A DNA stretch of 64,000 bases from Macrostomum hystrix (Eukaryota; Platyhelminthes; Macrostomidae): the NCBI GenBank assembly GCA_950097015.1, contig CATNEN010000038.1:18610001-18674000 (forward strand), read 5' to 3'. The stretch's first letter is position 1; each line of letters begins with the position of its first letter. This document shows, piece after piece, positions 52,801-64,000 of this stretch. Under the pieces are notes generated by a model. It was not told where the DNA came from. It searched no databases and saw only the letters and a list, made by a program, of their open reading frames with translations. The translations under genes and the position numbers were made by a program.

Positions 52801-54620
52801 GGAGGAATTCAAGCTGGAGTTTTATAACACGGCCAGCGGCATGCACTGGCATGAAGAGAGCCGCCTGTTCGGGCCTTCTCGCAAGCACTGGGAGATTCTC
52901 GCCGACGACATTGAGAGATGCGCCTTCTCTGACGCGCCAGAAAGTAAGAATGGGAGACAGCAGCGAGGCTAGTGTTTTTTGCGCCAAGTTTTCTTATTCC
53001 CGCGGTAAATTGTCCTGGAAATTTTCAGACAAGGGCCTGATGAAGATTCTGGAGGAAGAAGTGCTGAACCAGAGAGGTCGTGAGCTACTCGGCTTCGACA
53101 ACATCTTCCCAGTGCTGGAGCGGCTGGTCTGTGTACACTTTGTCGCCAAGCTGCAGCCATACACGAACACATTCGTGTTGTCGGTCACCCAGGAGGTCGA
53201 CCAGACGTTGCGCACTCTCTCCGACCGCATTTTCGGCCAATTTCCTAGCCTCAACAGTCACATCAAACAGGAATTGGAGGCTATTAAGACTAAAAAGCTG
53301 AATAAAGCCCGGAAGCAGATAAACCAGATTCTGCAGGAAGAGAAGTTCATCTTCACCCAGGATAGAATCTACAAGCGAGAACTGGAGTAGTAAGCTTCGT
53401 GTTCAAGGTGGGGGAGTGGCAGAGCAGTTATGTACCTTCTGGCGCCAATGTCCCTGAGCTCGTTTCTGCAGGCGTGTCGTGCCATTTTTCGCACTCGATC
53501 GATGGCCAACCTCCAAGGCACAGTGAGAGTGCAGTACACTGCCTGACGATGAGATGGTCAGGCCAGATAGATTTACATATACCTTTGTGAGTGTGTTCCA
53601 GTGCCCACAGCCCTCATACAAATAATATAGCCGCATGCTTTCTTAGAGAAGTTTACAAACTAATTCTTAGGAGATACTATAAAAATGGCAACACGATACA
53701 ATTGGTCTTGCTTTGGTTTGCTTTGGCCTCAGTGCTTGGACATTTTAGAAGAGGCAGAATAGAGCACAGATTAAATATCCACTAGATGTGTCACTTACCC
53801 CGTTTCCGCTCGCTGGCTGCCACAAAGACCCAACCTTTTGGCCATAGACTATTTGTCTGCGAGTTGTTTACCAAGCTGTCGTGTTTATAAACTTAAAAAC
53901 AGTTGAGTCAGCTTTAAAAGTTGTGAATATATTTAAGCGGGAAGTGTTAAGCAGAAGTGTCTATGGCCAAACCTCTGGATTTTCGTGGGCGGAAGAATCT
54001 TGCTTGAGTGACGCATCTAGAGGATTTATCATCTGTGGAATAGAGTGAGCTATAAGAGTAAAAAGTGCAGTTACGGCCATAGATAAAACGACATAGACAT
54101 AGACAAAAAGGGCTCAATTTTAAGCAATTTTTTTATAACTGGCAAGGGAACTAAATATATTGTGTGCCAGCAAGCCTGCAACATGGTTTCCTCAGTTCAT
54201 CATTTCAAGCTGAGAGCACATTAAACGGAACATTTTAGCCCCAGCAACGAGAAGCTGCAGACGAAGAAGTCGCACGTGAAACCGGGCGATCCGGAGGCCG
54301 CAGCCACGGCGCTGAATCGGGCCACCTTTCAACGGGAGGTGGCTCAGCAGAACGCGCTGACTGTGCTAGAAGGCGCCGAGGCCTACGTCCGCGTCGCCGT
54401 CCGCCGCCTGCAGGACATCATCCCCATGACGGTGGTGTTCCACATGCTGCACGGCATGGCCAACTCCGTGTCTCATAGGCTTGGAGTAATGCTCACCGAG
54501 CCTCAGCCGCTGTACGACATGCTGCAGGAGGAGAACCCCGACACCGGTTCGCGTCGACATCAGCTTAGAGAACTGCTCAGTCGGCTGGGAATTGCTGAGC
54601 AGGAGCTGACCAAGTTCTAA
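49844..54620 (+). CDS. Mx: Mx-like dynamin-family GTPase (six exons)
   Basis: Large GTPase of the Mx branch of the dynamin superfamily, which assembles into rings or helices; vertebrate Mx proteins restrict viruses, while invertebrate roles are mostly unknown. Exons 49844-50154, 51456-51647, 52140-52623, 52706-52943, 53029-53389, 54239-54620; phases agree, giving 655 residues, close to vertebrate Mx (about 660) and lacking PH and proline-rich domains. GTPase motifs: G1 GDQSVGKSS (57-65), G2 Thr83 in IVTRCP, G3 DLPG (162-165). The G4 motif reads TCPD (230-233) where TKxD is expected. The stalk has [10 protein letters not shown] (RGRELPGF in Mx), and the C-terminal effector half ends QEEN...LRELLSRL. 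Exon 6 has tandem acceptors 6 bp apart. An AATAAA overlaps the stop codon. The start is the first ATG in frame. Confidence 0.9.
50178..51375. repeat. ~23-24-bp minisatellite in Mx-like intron 1
   Basis: About 50 units of GGTAGATAGAGGACCACTCT plus TAG or TTG, with variants GGGCCATTCTTTG. It fills the 1.3-kb intron. A ~340-bp multi-unit block (with ACATGACCATTCCTTGGG) is duplicated at about 50425 and 50780. Confidence 0.95.
51705..52062 (+). mobile_element. SINE family A, copy 3 (most complete)
   Basis: Head with A box TGGCAGAGCGG and B box GCTCGATTCC, tRNA-Ser/Leu-like in layout; then TTTGGGGCGCAGCCGCGG, a CAAAGCACAGTGAGAGTGTA stretch, GATGAAAAAGTCAGGGCAGA, a GT-rich part, and the 3' part GTGTCACTAAATGATGTGCC with a T/A-rich tail. 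In Mx-like intron 2, starting 57 bp after the donor, sense strand. Confidence 0.9.
53408..53627 (+). mobile_element. SINE family A, copy 4 (internally deleted)
   Basis: Head GGGGGAGTGGCAGAGCAG (A box) and CCCTGAGCTCGTTTC (degenerate B box), then GGCCAACCTCCAAGGCACAG, GATGAGATGGTCAGGC and a short end GTGCCCACAGCCCTCAT. It starts 18 bp after the donor of Mx-like exon 5. Confidence 0.85.
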
Positions 54621-54624
54621 TAAA
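54619..54624 (+). terminator. Polyadenylation signal overlapping the Mx-like stop codon
   Basis: The stop codon TAA (54618-54620) is followed by TAAAAAC, so AATAAA starts inside the stop codon. If used, the 3' UTR would be only 10-30 nt long. Confidence 0.5.
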
Positions 54625-57183
<2,559 letters not shown>

Positions 57184-60100
57184 ATGACTCAGGCAGAATT
57201 TAGCCAAGGCATTGATCTGCCGCATTGTTCTGCCTATGATGCGTACAAGACATTGTTAAAAGGCTTACTACTAAATGAGTTTCCCTGCGGATTGGGTGAA
57301 TGGGTATGTTCAACGCTACGTATATCTGTTTGGGTTTTAAATAAAAATGTGAGGCAGAAAAAAACTCATGAGAACAGAAAATGCTTGCATTGTCATGAAT
57401 TTTACTAAACACGCAGCGTGAAGACCACAGCCTGATTCAATCAGAGTTGGCCAAGGCTAGAAGCAAAGGCCGCAGTCTGGGAACTATCAAGCCGAATTTG
57501 ACAGACTATGCTTCCTCTGTGACGCTCAAAGGTGAGAGGAGCTCTTTATTTTTGGCTTATATAATTTTATCTATTCGTGAGTGTAATTTCATCTCCAGCT
57601 TAGAGCTTTAGAGCTTGGGACTTATGACGGAGAGGTCGGGAGTTCGAATCTCAGCCAAGGGGAAAACGTATTCTTGAAGACAAGACAATTTATTTCTTAC
57701 TGCTTCAGTTCATCAAGCTGTAGAATATTGACGTAATCTGGAGTTTTATTAGATAAATAAAAAATACTTTTAAAAGTTCTGAAACAGTAAATCCAAATAA
57801 GGCTGGGCGTTTACGAGTAGCATCCCTCAAACTTTAAATAAGGTATTTTCTGGCGCATCACAATGTGGCAAACTTTATCCCAACAGTAGGTTTTTCAAGC
57901 ACTTTTTAAAAAAAATTTGGGCTAATGATCAGGTGTCGGGATTACAAAATTCTGGGCTTGTCAAAGCTGCTCGAAGTTTGGACGTTTTCGTTGCGATGGT
58001 CACATAGCGGCAACTGAGAACCTTAGATTCAGATTTTTCATCCAGTCAAAGATGGCGTGGGGAAGTAAGAGGAGGCAATCAGACAACTTGACTTCAAAAA
58101 GTCAGCGAAGGCGTGGGGTAGAAAATTCGAGGCAATCAGACAGTTCAACGTTGGCCAATCAGCGAAAGCGTCGGGTAGAAAACGTGGGGGGCAATCAGAC
58201 GATTCAACTTTGACCAATCAGGGAAGGCGTGGGGTAGAAAATTTGAAGATCAAACAACTCAAATTTGGCCAGTCAGCGAAGGCGTGGGGTAGACGATTTC
58301 AGGCTATCCGACACCTCCACTTTGGCCGATCAGCGCAGGCGTGAGATAAAAAGCTGTGTATTTAAATGGAAAATTAACCATTTTCCCGCGCCCACAACCT
58401 ACAGATGTGAACCCGGGCGCTGAGCGCATTGAAACCCTGGGCGAGTTGGCCCGCGCCAAGGAGTCACCCTGGTGCCAGACCTGCGACTGGACCGAGGAGG
58501 GCGGCAGATTGCGCGAACTGGCTATAGCCGAGCCATGGACGCTAACGCAAAATCGGGTGAACTCGCTGCTCAGGACGCTGAAATTGCACGATAAGAATGT
58601 AAGATAACATAATAAGCACTATCACACCCGTTATTTTATAGTCGGCTGTCATCTAATCACCTGAAAGTTGAACTCTAATTTATGCCATATTTAGGTTGAC
58701 GAAATCGATAAGTGCATGAAGCGACTTTGCAACCTGGAGGAATTGACTCTCAGTGCCAACTATCTGACATGGATTGACGGCCAGAACTTGCCTGCAACCC
58801 TGAAGGTATAGGTTTGCTTGTCACAGTCTTTGATAATGAACGCAGAAAAATTACTTTACATTTTATTAAACTAAACAACCGCAGGTGCTTGAACTTCATG
58901 GCAACTTCATCGAAGACTTAGCTGGCCTGCTGCCTAAACCGCCGCCACAGCTGGGGCATCTTGGAATCGGGCGAAACAATCTGAGTTTTATTGGTGACCA
59001 TCTGAATGGCATCTATTGGTGAGGCGGCTTTCAAATTGATTGCTTCTTCTTCAGTCAGTTTTATTGCGAAACAGAAGTGCGAAGTGAGGGCATTAAATTC
59101 CAGCTAGCTAAATGATTCTATAATTAAATTGTTTATACATGCATCTGATTTCACTTTCACTTTCGGTGATTGGATAGTCAACTCAACGACGTATGTCAAC
59201 TACTTTCTACCCTATGTCCTTGTTAATTGGTCTGTTTGCCATCAATTTCTACCCCACCTCTTCGCTGATTGGCTGAGGTCTGTTGTTGTATAATCACTTT
59301 TTTTCTACCCCACACCTCTTTGCTGATTGGCTGAAATTTCGGCTTGTCGTCTATTTCTATCCTGCGTCTTCACAAATCGGCTGTTTTAATTTAGTTTACC
59401 CTTCAAACTCGTTCATTCTGTCGACAAAACTCTGATCGTGTATTTGCATCGATTCGTTACCTAACTGACGATACGCAGAAAAAAATTAAAGCCGATTAAC
59501 ACATTTACTCTTCCAGTTCTAGTTGCTAATGTATTCAAAATCTCTTAAAGAAAATTGGAGCTCGACAATGCTGTGAGACTAACAAAATTTCCTACTTTAT
59601 TAAATTCCCGACCTTGAACCAATATTATATATTATTCTTTGTTTAGTGGCCTTTCAAAAACAAATTTTGCACTTTCCAATTCAAAACCGCTTAAGTTATA
59701 TGCAGTAGATTATTTTTCTATGCTTTTCTTAAAGACCATATTTTGCTCCTGGGGAAAGACCACGGGGAAATTTCAAATACCCACTGCCTACTTCACGATA
59801 TCTCCCAAACCGATTTTCGATTAAGTCTACTATATTTATCAAAATTTAACGCCCTTCTCGATGAACTAACTTTCAAATTCAACTGACGTCAGCACTGTCG
59901 AGATATTCAGAGACCCTAGTGACAAGGACAACTTAAATTGCTCTATATAAGCTTCTATGGCGATGTTTGAATAATAGAGGTTGTAGCCTAGTGGTTAGGG
60001 CGTCGGACTCAGACTTGAAGGTCAGGGGTTCGATTCCCGACTCCACTGAAACAATTTGTGCCCTTTAGCAAGACACTTAACTCTGCATTGCTTCAGTTCA

Positions 60101-63100
60101 CACAGCTGTTACTCGTAAATGGGTACCAGCATTAGCTGGGATTATTGAAGGTGGGTGTGGCGTCCCCCCAGTCCATGGACTGAACAGCTGTACGCAGTCT
60201 TCAGATGCGCCGCGCAATAGCTGCTGCTGTGCTGTCGGCTGCACATCTAGCCCTATTGGGGCAGGTGCCGTAATCAATTATTAATTTTTATTATCATTAT
60301 TTGAATAATATAAAATTTTGAAATAAAGTCAATACAATGTAGTCAATACAATCGCTGACGTGGTTGCATGATGCCATTTTTTAGCAGAAAATCGAGCCTA
60401 TATTAGTGGTTCTTGCCGACGAGAATCGTTGAATATCTCGACGATGCCGATGTTTGCGATTCTGGAAGTTGTTTCATCGGATAGAGCGGAAAAGTTTAGC
60501 CCGTTCACAGAGTTGTCATGGCGATTGGTCGAATATTTTAGGGGATAAAGAAAAAAGAAAAAAAACACGATATTTATCTATAGCTTTAGTTGCACCAGAT
60601 CGAACATATTGCAAAGTATTTGCTTTCAGGCCATGCCTATTATCGCTGGATCTGAGCTACAATCACCTGGCTGATCTGAAGGGACTTCTAGAAAGCCTGG
60701 CAGGCTTGCCAAAGCTCAGGTCACTAGTTTTGGCTGGAAATCCACTGGCTGTGAGACATATTTTTACATATTTTTAGCTTCTTATCTGGTTGCTACAAAG
60801 GAAACTCCTCTGCTCCAACCAGCTGACTCCTTGGTACCGCGGCTACACAATCGATCACCTGAGGAAACTGCTCAGCCTGGATGATAGCAAAGTTAGCCCT
60901 GACGAGAGGCACTATTATAAAGGCATGGTTAGACGCAGAGGTGAGAACTTTTCGATTGTCTTTAATTATCAATAGCTAACAATTGCATCAGTCGCTTTGT
61001 GTAACTCTCGGGTGTCAAAAAAACTAATAATTGCAGAGTTCATTCAGGATCAGTGTCAGCTGCAGATAAAAGTGCTCTCACTGAAGAATCTACCTGTGCC
61101 TGCTGAAGTCTCCGTAAGAATTGCTTGAGCTGAGGCGTAGTCAGGATTTTTTATTGCAGGGGCGCCACCAGGTAGCGTCATCAGGGATTTGGGAGCGTAA
61201 TCGGGGATTTGGGAGCGTCACAAGAGATTTGGGAGCGTCATCTGGGATTTGGGAGCGTCATCTGGGATTTGGGAGCGTCATCTGGGATTTGGGAGCGTCA
61301 CCTGGGATTTGGGAGCGTCATCTGGGACTTAGGAGCGTCATCTGGGACTTGGGAGCGTCATCTGGATGTGTGGCGACAGTTCCCTTATGACAAAAAAACA
61401 TTGCGAAAAATTTTGTGAAAGTTATTTTCAATAGACGGGATGTGAATGATCTGAGACACAACTCCAGGCCCCAGACGAGTTTCCTGAGTATCCGCTGATT
61501 GTGCGAAAGTACTACGTCAGATTCTGGCTGCCCTTCGAGGACAAGGAAGCCACCGAAGCTGCCGCTGCTGCCGTAGCTAGCGGCCATCCTGGAGGCGACT
61601 TCTTGTCTGGCGACGAAGCTACCGCCGCTGACGGTCTCGAAGGAAATGGAAGGCTGAGAAAGTCGACTGGGTTTATGTCCGATGTAAGTCCGGTGGTTGG
61701 ATTTTCGGACTCCTAACTGTGCCTTGAGCAAGACGCTTAGTTCTCATTGCTTTGCTTAATTCCCATGTCAACGGGTGTTCATTCTGGTGCTCCATCAACC
61801 AGAAATCCAGCATCCATCAACCAGTAATCCAGCATCCATCAACCAGTAATCCAGCATCCATCAGTCTGCAATCCAGCATCCATCAATCTGCAATCCAGCA
61901 TCTATCAATCTGCAATCCAGCATCCAGAATACTGTTTCAGTCTGCAATCCAGCATCCATCAATCTGCAATCCAGCATCCATCAATCTGCAATCCAGCATC
62001 CATCAGTCTGCAATCCAGCATCCATCAATCTGCAATCCAGCATCCATCAATCTGCAATCCAGCATCCATCAATCTGCAATCCAGCATCCATCAATCTGCA
62101 ATCCAGAATCCATCAATCTGCAATCCAGCATCCATCAATCTGCAACTCAGCATCCATCAATCTGTTACTCAGGGCCCGTCTTGCCACCCATTTTTCACCG
62201 CCCTCTCAGATTCCAGAGGAGCCCATAGACGATCAGCAGCGCCTCTCCGCTTCTTTACTGGCTGGTGCGAGCGCCGCCGCCGCCACTGACATCGCCGCTG
62301 CTCGGAACATCAACGGCACCCTCTGCCAGCCAGTCTGCTCCAGTCAGCGAAGCTACGCGGAGTTGACGACGGCAACACCGCAGGCCGATCCGGCAGCAAC
62401 TGCCGCCACGATCGGCCAGTTGAACTGGGAAGGCCAGTTGACCTGCAGCAACCTAAGAGAGATGCGTGATTTTTTATTGCACGACGTACAAGTGGAAATT
62501 ATGGAGGACAAGGTGAGAATATGACCATGAAATGCTTGTCACAGCATTTTTTCAAATCGCTTTGAAATCTTCAGAAGCAACAAAACAAAAATACTGTTTC
62601 AGAGTTTGTTGTATCCTCCGGATCAGCTGCCACAGGAGGGCCAGGATCATAAGGCTGGTCAGGATAAGAAGGTACGAGTATATTTGTGTTATATGATGGC
62701 TCTGGGATCCGATGTTGTGATCATCCGATCCGGTGGGTGTCGATTGAGGTAAAGATTGCAAGCTTAAAATCAGCCAATTAGACGCGATCTCAGCATGCGA
62801 TCTAAAACAAAGAGTTTTTCGCCGGCTTGTAATAAGAGGCTATTAAATGAGCCTGGGGTGGGGGTTGAATGGGGTAGAAAAGAACATGTCCAATATCAGC
62901 CAATTAGAGCTCAGGAAACGATCTGCAGGGTAGGAATTTTCGCCGGCTTGTAGTAGGAGATAAGGCTATTAAATTAGCTTGGGGTGGGGGTCGAATGGGG
63001 TAGAAAAAAAATAATATCAGCCAAATAATCAGCCTAAATATCAGCCAATTAGAGCTCAGGAAACGATCTGCAGGGTAGCAAGATAGGAAAGGTTATTACG

Positions 63101-63422
63101 AGTAAATTGGCTTGTGTGGGGCTTAACTGGGGGGGTGAAAATTGGTCTGGCGGTAACCAATGAAAACATTATTCATTCGTACTTTCAACCACCCCTCCAG
63201 AAAGAGGAGAAGAAAGACGATGGCAAGCTAAAGAAGAAAAAGAAAGTGGACGAGAGCAGCCTGGTGATTCACAGCACGGAGTCCACTCCGCTAGCCAGTC
63301 TGTCCATCGACTTGTCCGAGCTGCTGGCCACAGCTGGTCAGCGGATCAGCCTGGACTTGAAATCGCAGTCGACGCAGACGCCGCCACCAACTGTGCCTTC
63401 AACGCCTGCTAACGCAGATAAG
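57184..63422 (+). CDS. LRRC43: LRRC43 orthologue, leucine-rich repeat protein (12 exons, 3' end off window)
   Basis: Exons 57184-57303, 57417-57531, 58405-58598, 58695-58805, 58885-59018, 60630-60750, 60823-60940, 61037-61113, 61468-61683, 62210-62512, 62603-62671, 63201-63422; phases agree and give 600 residues so far, with a donor (GTGGGC) after the last, so at least one exon lies beyond the window. Signatures of LRRC43: LLNEFPCGLGEW at the start, SPWCQ...LRELAIAEP, four or five LRRs (LEELTLSANYL, VLELHGNFI, LGHLGIGRNNL, LLSLDLSYNHL, LRSLVLAGNPL), then the diagnostic WYRGYTIDHL and KVSPDERH, and a Lys-rich stretch (KKDDGKLKKKKK). Vertebrate LRRC43 is expressed with motile cilia; exact function is unclear. 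Exons 9 and 10 carry long Ala-rich inserts. Confidence 0.92.
57597..57724 (+). mobile_element. SINE family B, copy 3 (truncated)
   Basis: Head with GAGGTCGGGAGTTCGAATCT and the first central motif (GAAGACAAGACAATTTATTT, CTGCTTCAGTTCATCAAGCT). The 3' half is missing. In LRRC43 intron 2, starting 65 bp after the donor. Confidence 0.7.
58040..58340. repeat. ~62-bp tandem repeat in LRRC43 intron 2
   Basis: Five diverged units with GGCCAATCAGCGAAGGCGTG and GGGTAGAAAATT. Inverted relatives occur at 59155-59400. Confidence 0.88.
59155..59400. repeat. Inverted ~62-bp repeats in LRRC43 intron 5
   Basis: About four diverged units reading TTTCTACCCCACACCTCTT and CGCTGATTGGCTGA, the reverse complement of the units at 58040-58340. 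Confidence 0.85.
59979..60290 (+). mobile_element. SINE family B, copy 4 (full length)
   Basis: Head GGTTGTAGCCTAGTGGTTAG (A box) and GGGGTTCGATTCCC (B box), central region AGCAAGACACTTAACTCTGC, TTGCTTCAGTTCACACAGCT and AAATGGGTACCAGCATTAGC, then CCCCAGTCCATGGACTGAAC, a GC-rich 3' part and an ATT-rich tail. The central region resembles conserved SINE domains reported from several invertebrate phyla. In LRRC43 intron 5. Confidence 0.9.
61185..61365. repeat. 20-bp minisatellite in LRRC43 intron 8
   Basis: About nine units of GAGCGTCATCTGGGATTTGG. Begins about 70 bp after the donor. Confidence 0.95.
61705..61775 (+). mobile_element. SINE family B fragment (central region only)
   Basis: TGTGCCTTGAGCAAGACGCT, TCATTGCTTTGCTTAATTCC and a degenerate CAACGGGTG match the SINE B centre in order. 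In LRRC43 intron 9, starting about 20 bp after the donor. Confidence 0.55.
61790..62170. repeat. 22-bp minisatellite in LRRC43 intron 9
   Basis: About 17 units of CCAGCATCCATCAATCTGCA plus AT. Ends 40 bp before exon 10. Confidence 0.95.
62755..63110. repeat. ~115-125-bp tandem repeats in LRRC43 intron 11
   Basis: Three units with CAGCCAATTAGAGCTCAGGA, CGATCTGCAGGGTAG, TTTTCGCCGGCTTGTA and GAATGGGGTAGAAAA. The CCAAT...GGGGTAGAAAA pairing links them to the ~62-bp repeats in introns 2 and 5. Confidence 0.85.
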
Positions 63423-63439
63423 GTGGGCGTGTGGCGGCT

Positions 63440-63850
63440 CTTGAAGGGCTTAAGAATGGCGGCTTATCAAAGGACTTAAGTCTGGTGGCTCATCAAAGGA
63501 CTAAGGGGTGGCGGCTTGTCAAAGGGCTAAAGCATAAAGGCTGGCGGCTTATCAAAGGACTAAAGGCTGGCGGCTTATCAAAGGGCTAAAGGCTGGCGGC
63601 TTATCAAAGGACTAAAGGCTGGCGGCTTATCAAAGGGCTAAAGCCTAAAGGGTGGCGGCTTATCAAAGGGCTAAAGCCTAAAGGGTGGCGGCTTATCAAA
63701 GGGCTAAAGCCTAAAGGGTGGCGGCTTATCAAAGGGCTAAAGCCTAAAGGGTGGCAGCTTATCAAAGGGCTAAAGCCTAAAGGGTGGCGGCTTATCAAAG
63801 GGCTAAAGCCTAAAGGGTGGCGGCTTATCAAAGAACTAAAGGGTGGCGCT
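63440..63850. repeat. ~33-bp minisatellite in LRRC43 intron 12
   Basis: About 13 units of GGCGGCTTATCAAAGGGCTA plus AAGCCTAAAGGGT; early units are shorter. The first unit is very like the donor-proximal sequence (GTGGGCGTGTGGCGGCTC, GAAGGGCTTAAG), suggesting the array was seeded from the 5' end of the intron. Confidence 0.94.
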
Positions 63851-64000
63851 AGGAAACTCGTAGTTTTCATTTTCTTCTACGCTCGTAATGCTGATACTTT
63901 TTTATCTTACCGTTCAACGTTTACTCGTAAAACTATTTTGTAGATTTTACAACAAAAGTTAATATCTACAATCTGAAATCGATACCCTTTAACACATATT
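63851..64000. other. Right end of LRRC43 intron 12
   Basis: AT-rich, no exon recognised; the last LRRC43 exon or exons should lie beyond the window. Confidence 0.5.

Noticed and set aside
53391-53400. Stop codon ending the Mx-like protein at 53390
   Set aside because: The TAG overlaps a good donor (GTAAGC at 53390-53395), and the conserved C-terminal effector region follows in frame in exon 6 at 54239.
60454-60777. 107-codon frame extending LRRC43 exon 6 to the left
   Set aside because: Family alignment and phase place the exon start at 60630 after TTTGCTTTCAG-like TGCTTTCAG; the upstream part has no LRR character.

Overview
The window is nuclear DNA of an animal. Its genes have many short exons with GT-AG introns, there is one nuclear tRNA gene, and the best-recognised proteins (RIOK3, TBC1D9, LRRC43, an Mx-type dynamin GTPase) are metazoan families. 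Tandem repeats and tRNA-derived SINEs are extremely abundant, and four or five genes have an AG acceptor-like site a few bases before the start codon, as expected with spliced-leader trans-splicing. A free-living flatworm such as Macrostomum would fit, but that is only a guess; the sequence proves no more than 'invertebrate animal'.

Layout, left to right: a 5' exon of an AK3-like adenylate kinase on the minus strand (248-398); RIOK3 on the minus strand in five exons (7943 to 1790), with one intron carrying a 28-bp minisatellite split by a 5'-truncated RNase H-bearing LINE; an AT-rich stretch without genes (7944-10364); a 15.7-kb block made of three tandem copies of a ~5-kb composite repeat, each a hairpin-bearing head, an 18-bp minisatellite, a 23-bp minisatellite and a ~0.6-kb non-coding tail (10365-26104), plus a fourth tail copy; TBC1D9 on the plus strand in 16 exons (27858-39090); a repeat-rich intergenic region with a GC-rich island (39091-42664); a coiled-coil/death-domain protein in five exons (42665-48230) whose last intron is a 3.6-kb 20-bp minisatellite; tRNA-Arg(ACG) (48923-48995); an Mx-like GTPase in six exons (49844-54620); and LRRC43 from 57184, still open at the right edge.

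The genes are single eukaryotic transcription units and I see no operon or common pathway: RIOK3 is a cytosolic atypical kinase, TBC1D9 a Rab GAP, LRRC43 a cilium-associated LRR protein in vertebrates, Mx a dynamin-family GTPase linked to antiviral defence in vertebrates. What unites the window is its introns. Almost every long intron is filled from about 20-60 bp after the donor to near the acceptor by its own private minisatellite or by one of two SINE families. Other mobile DNA includes a solo LTR with a 5-bp target duplication and a remnant of a Merlin/ISXO2-type transposase. All exon joins given here were worked out by hand from reading frame, GT/AG sites and family resemblance; none has been tested against transcripts.
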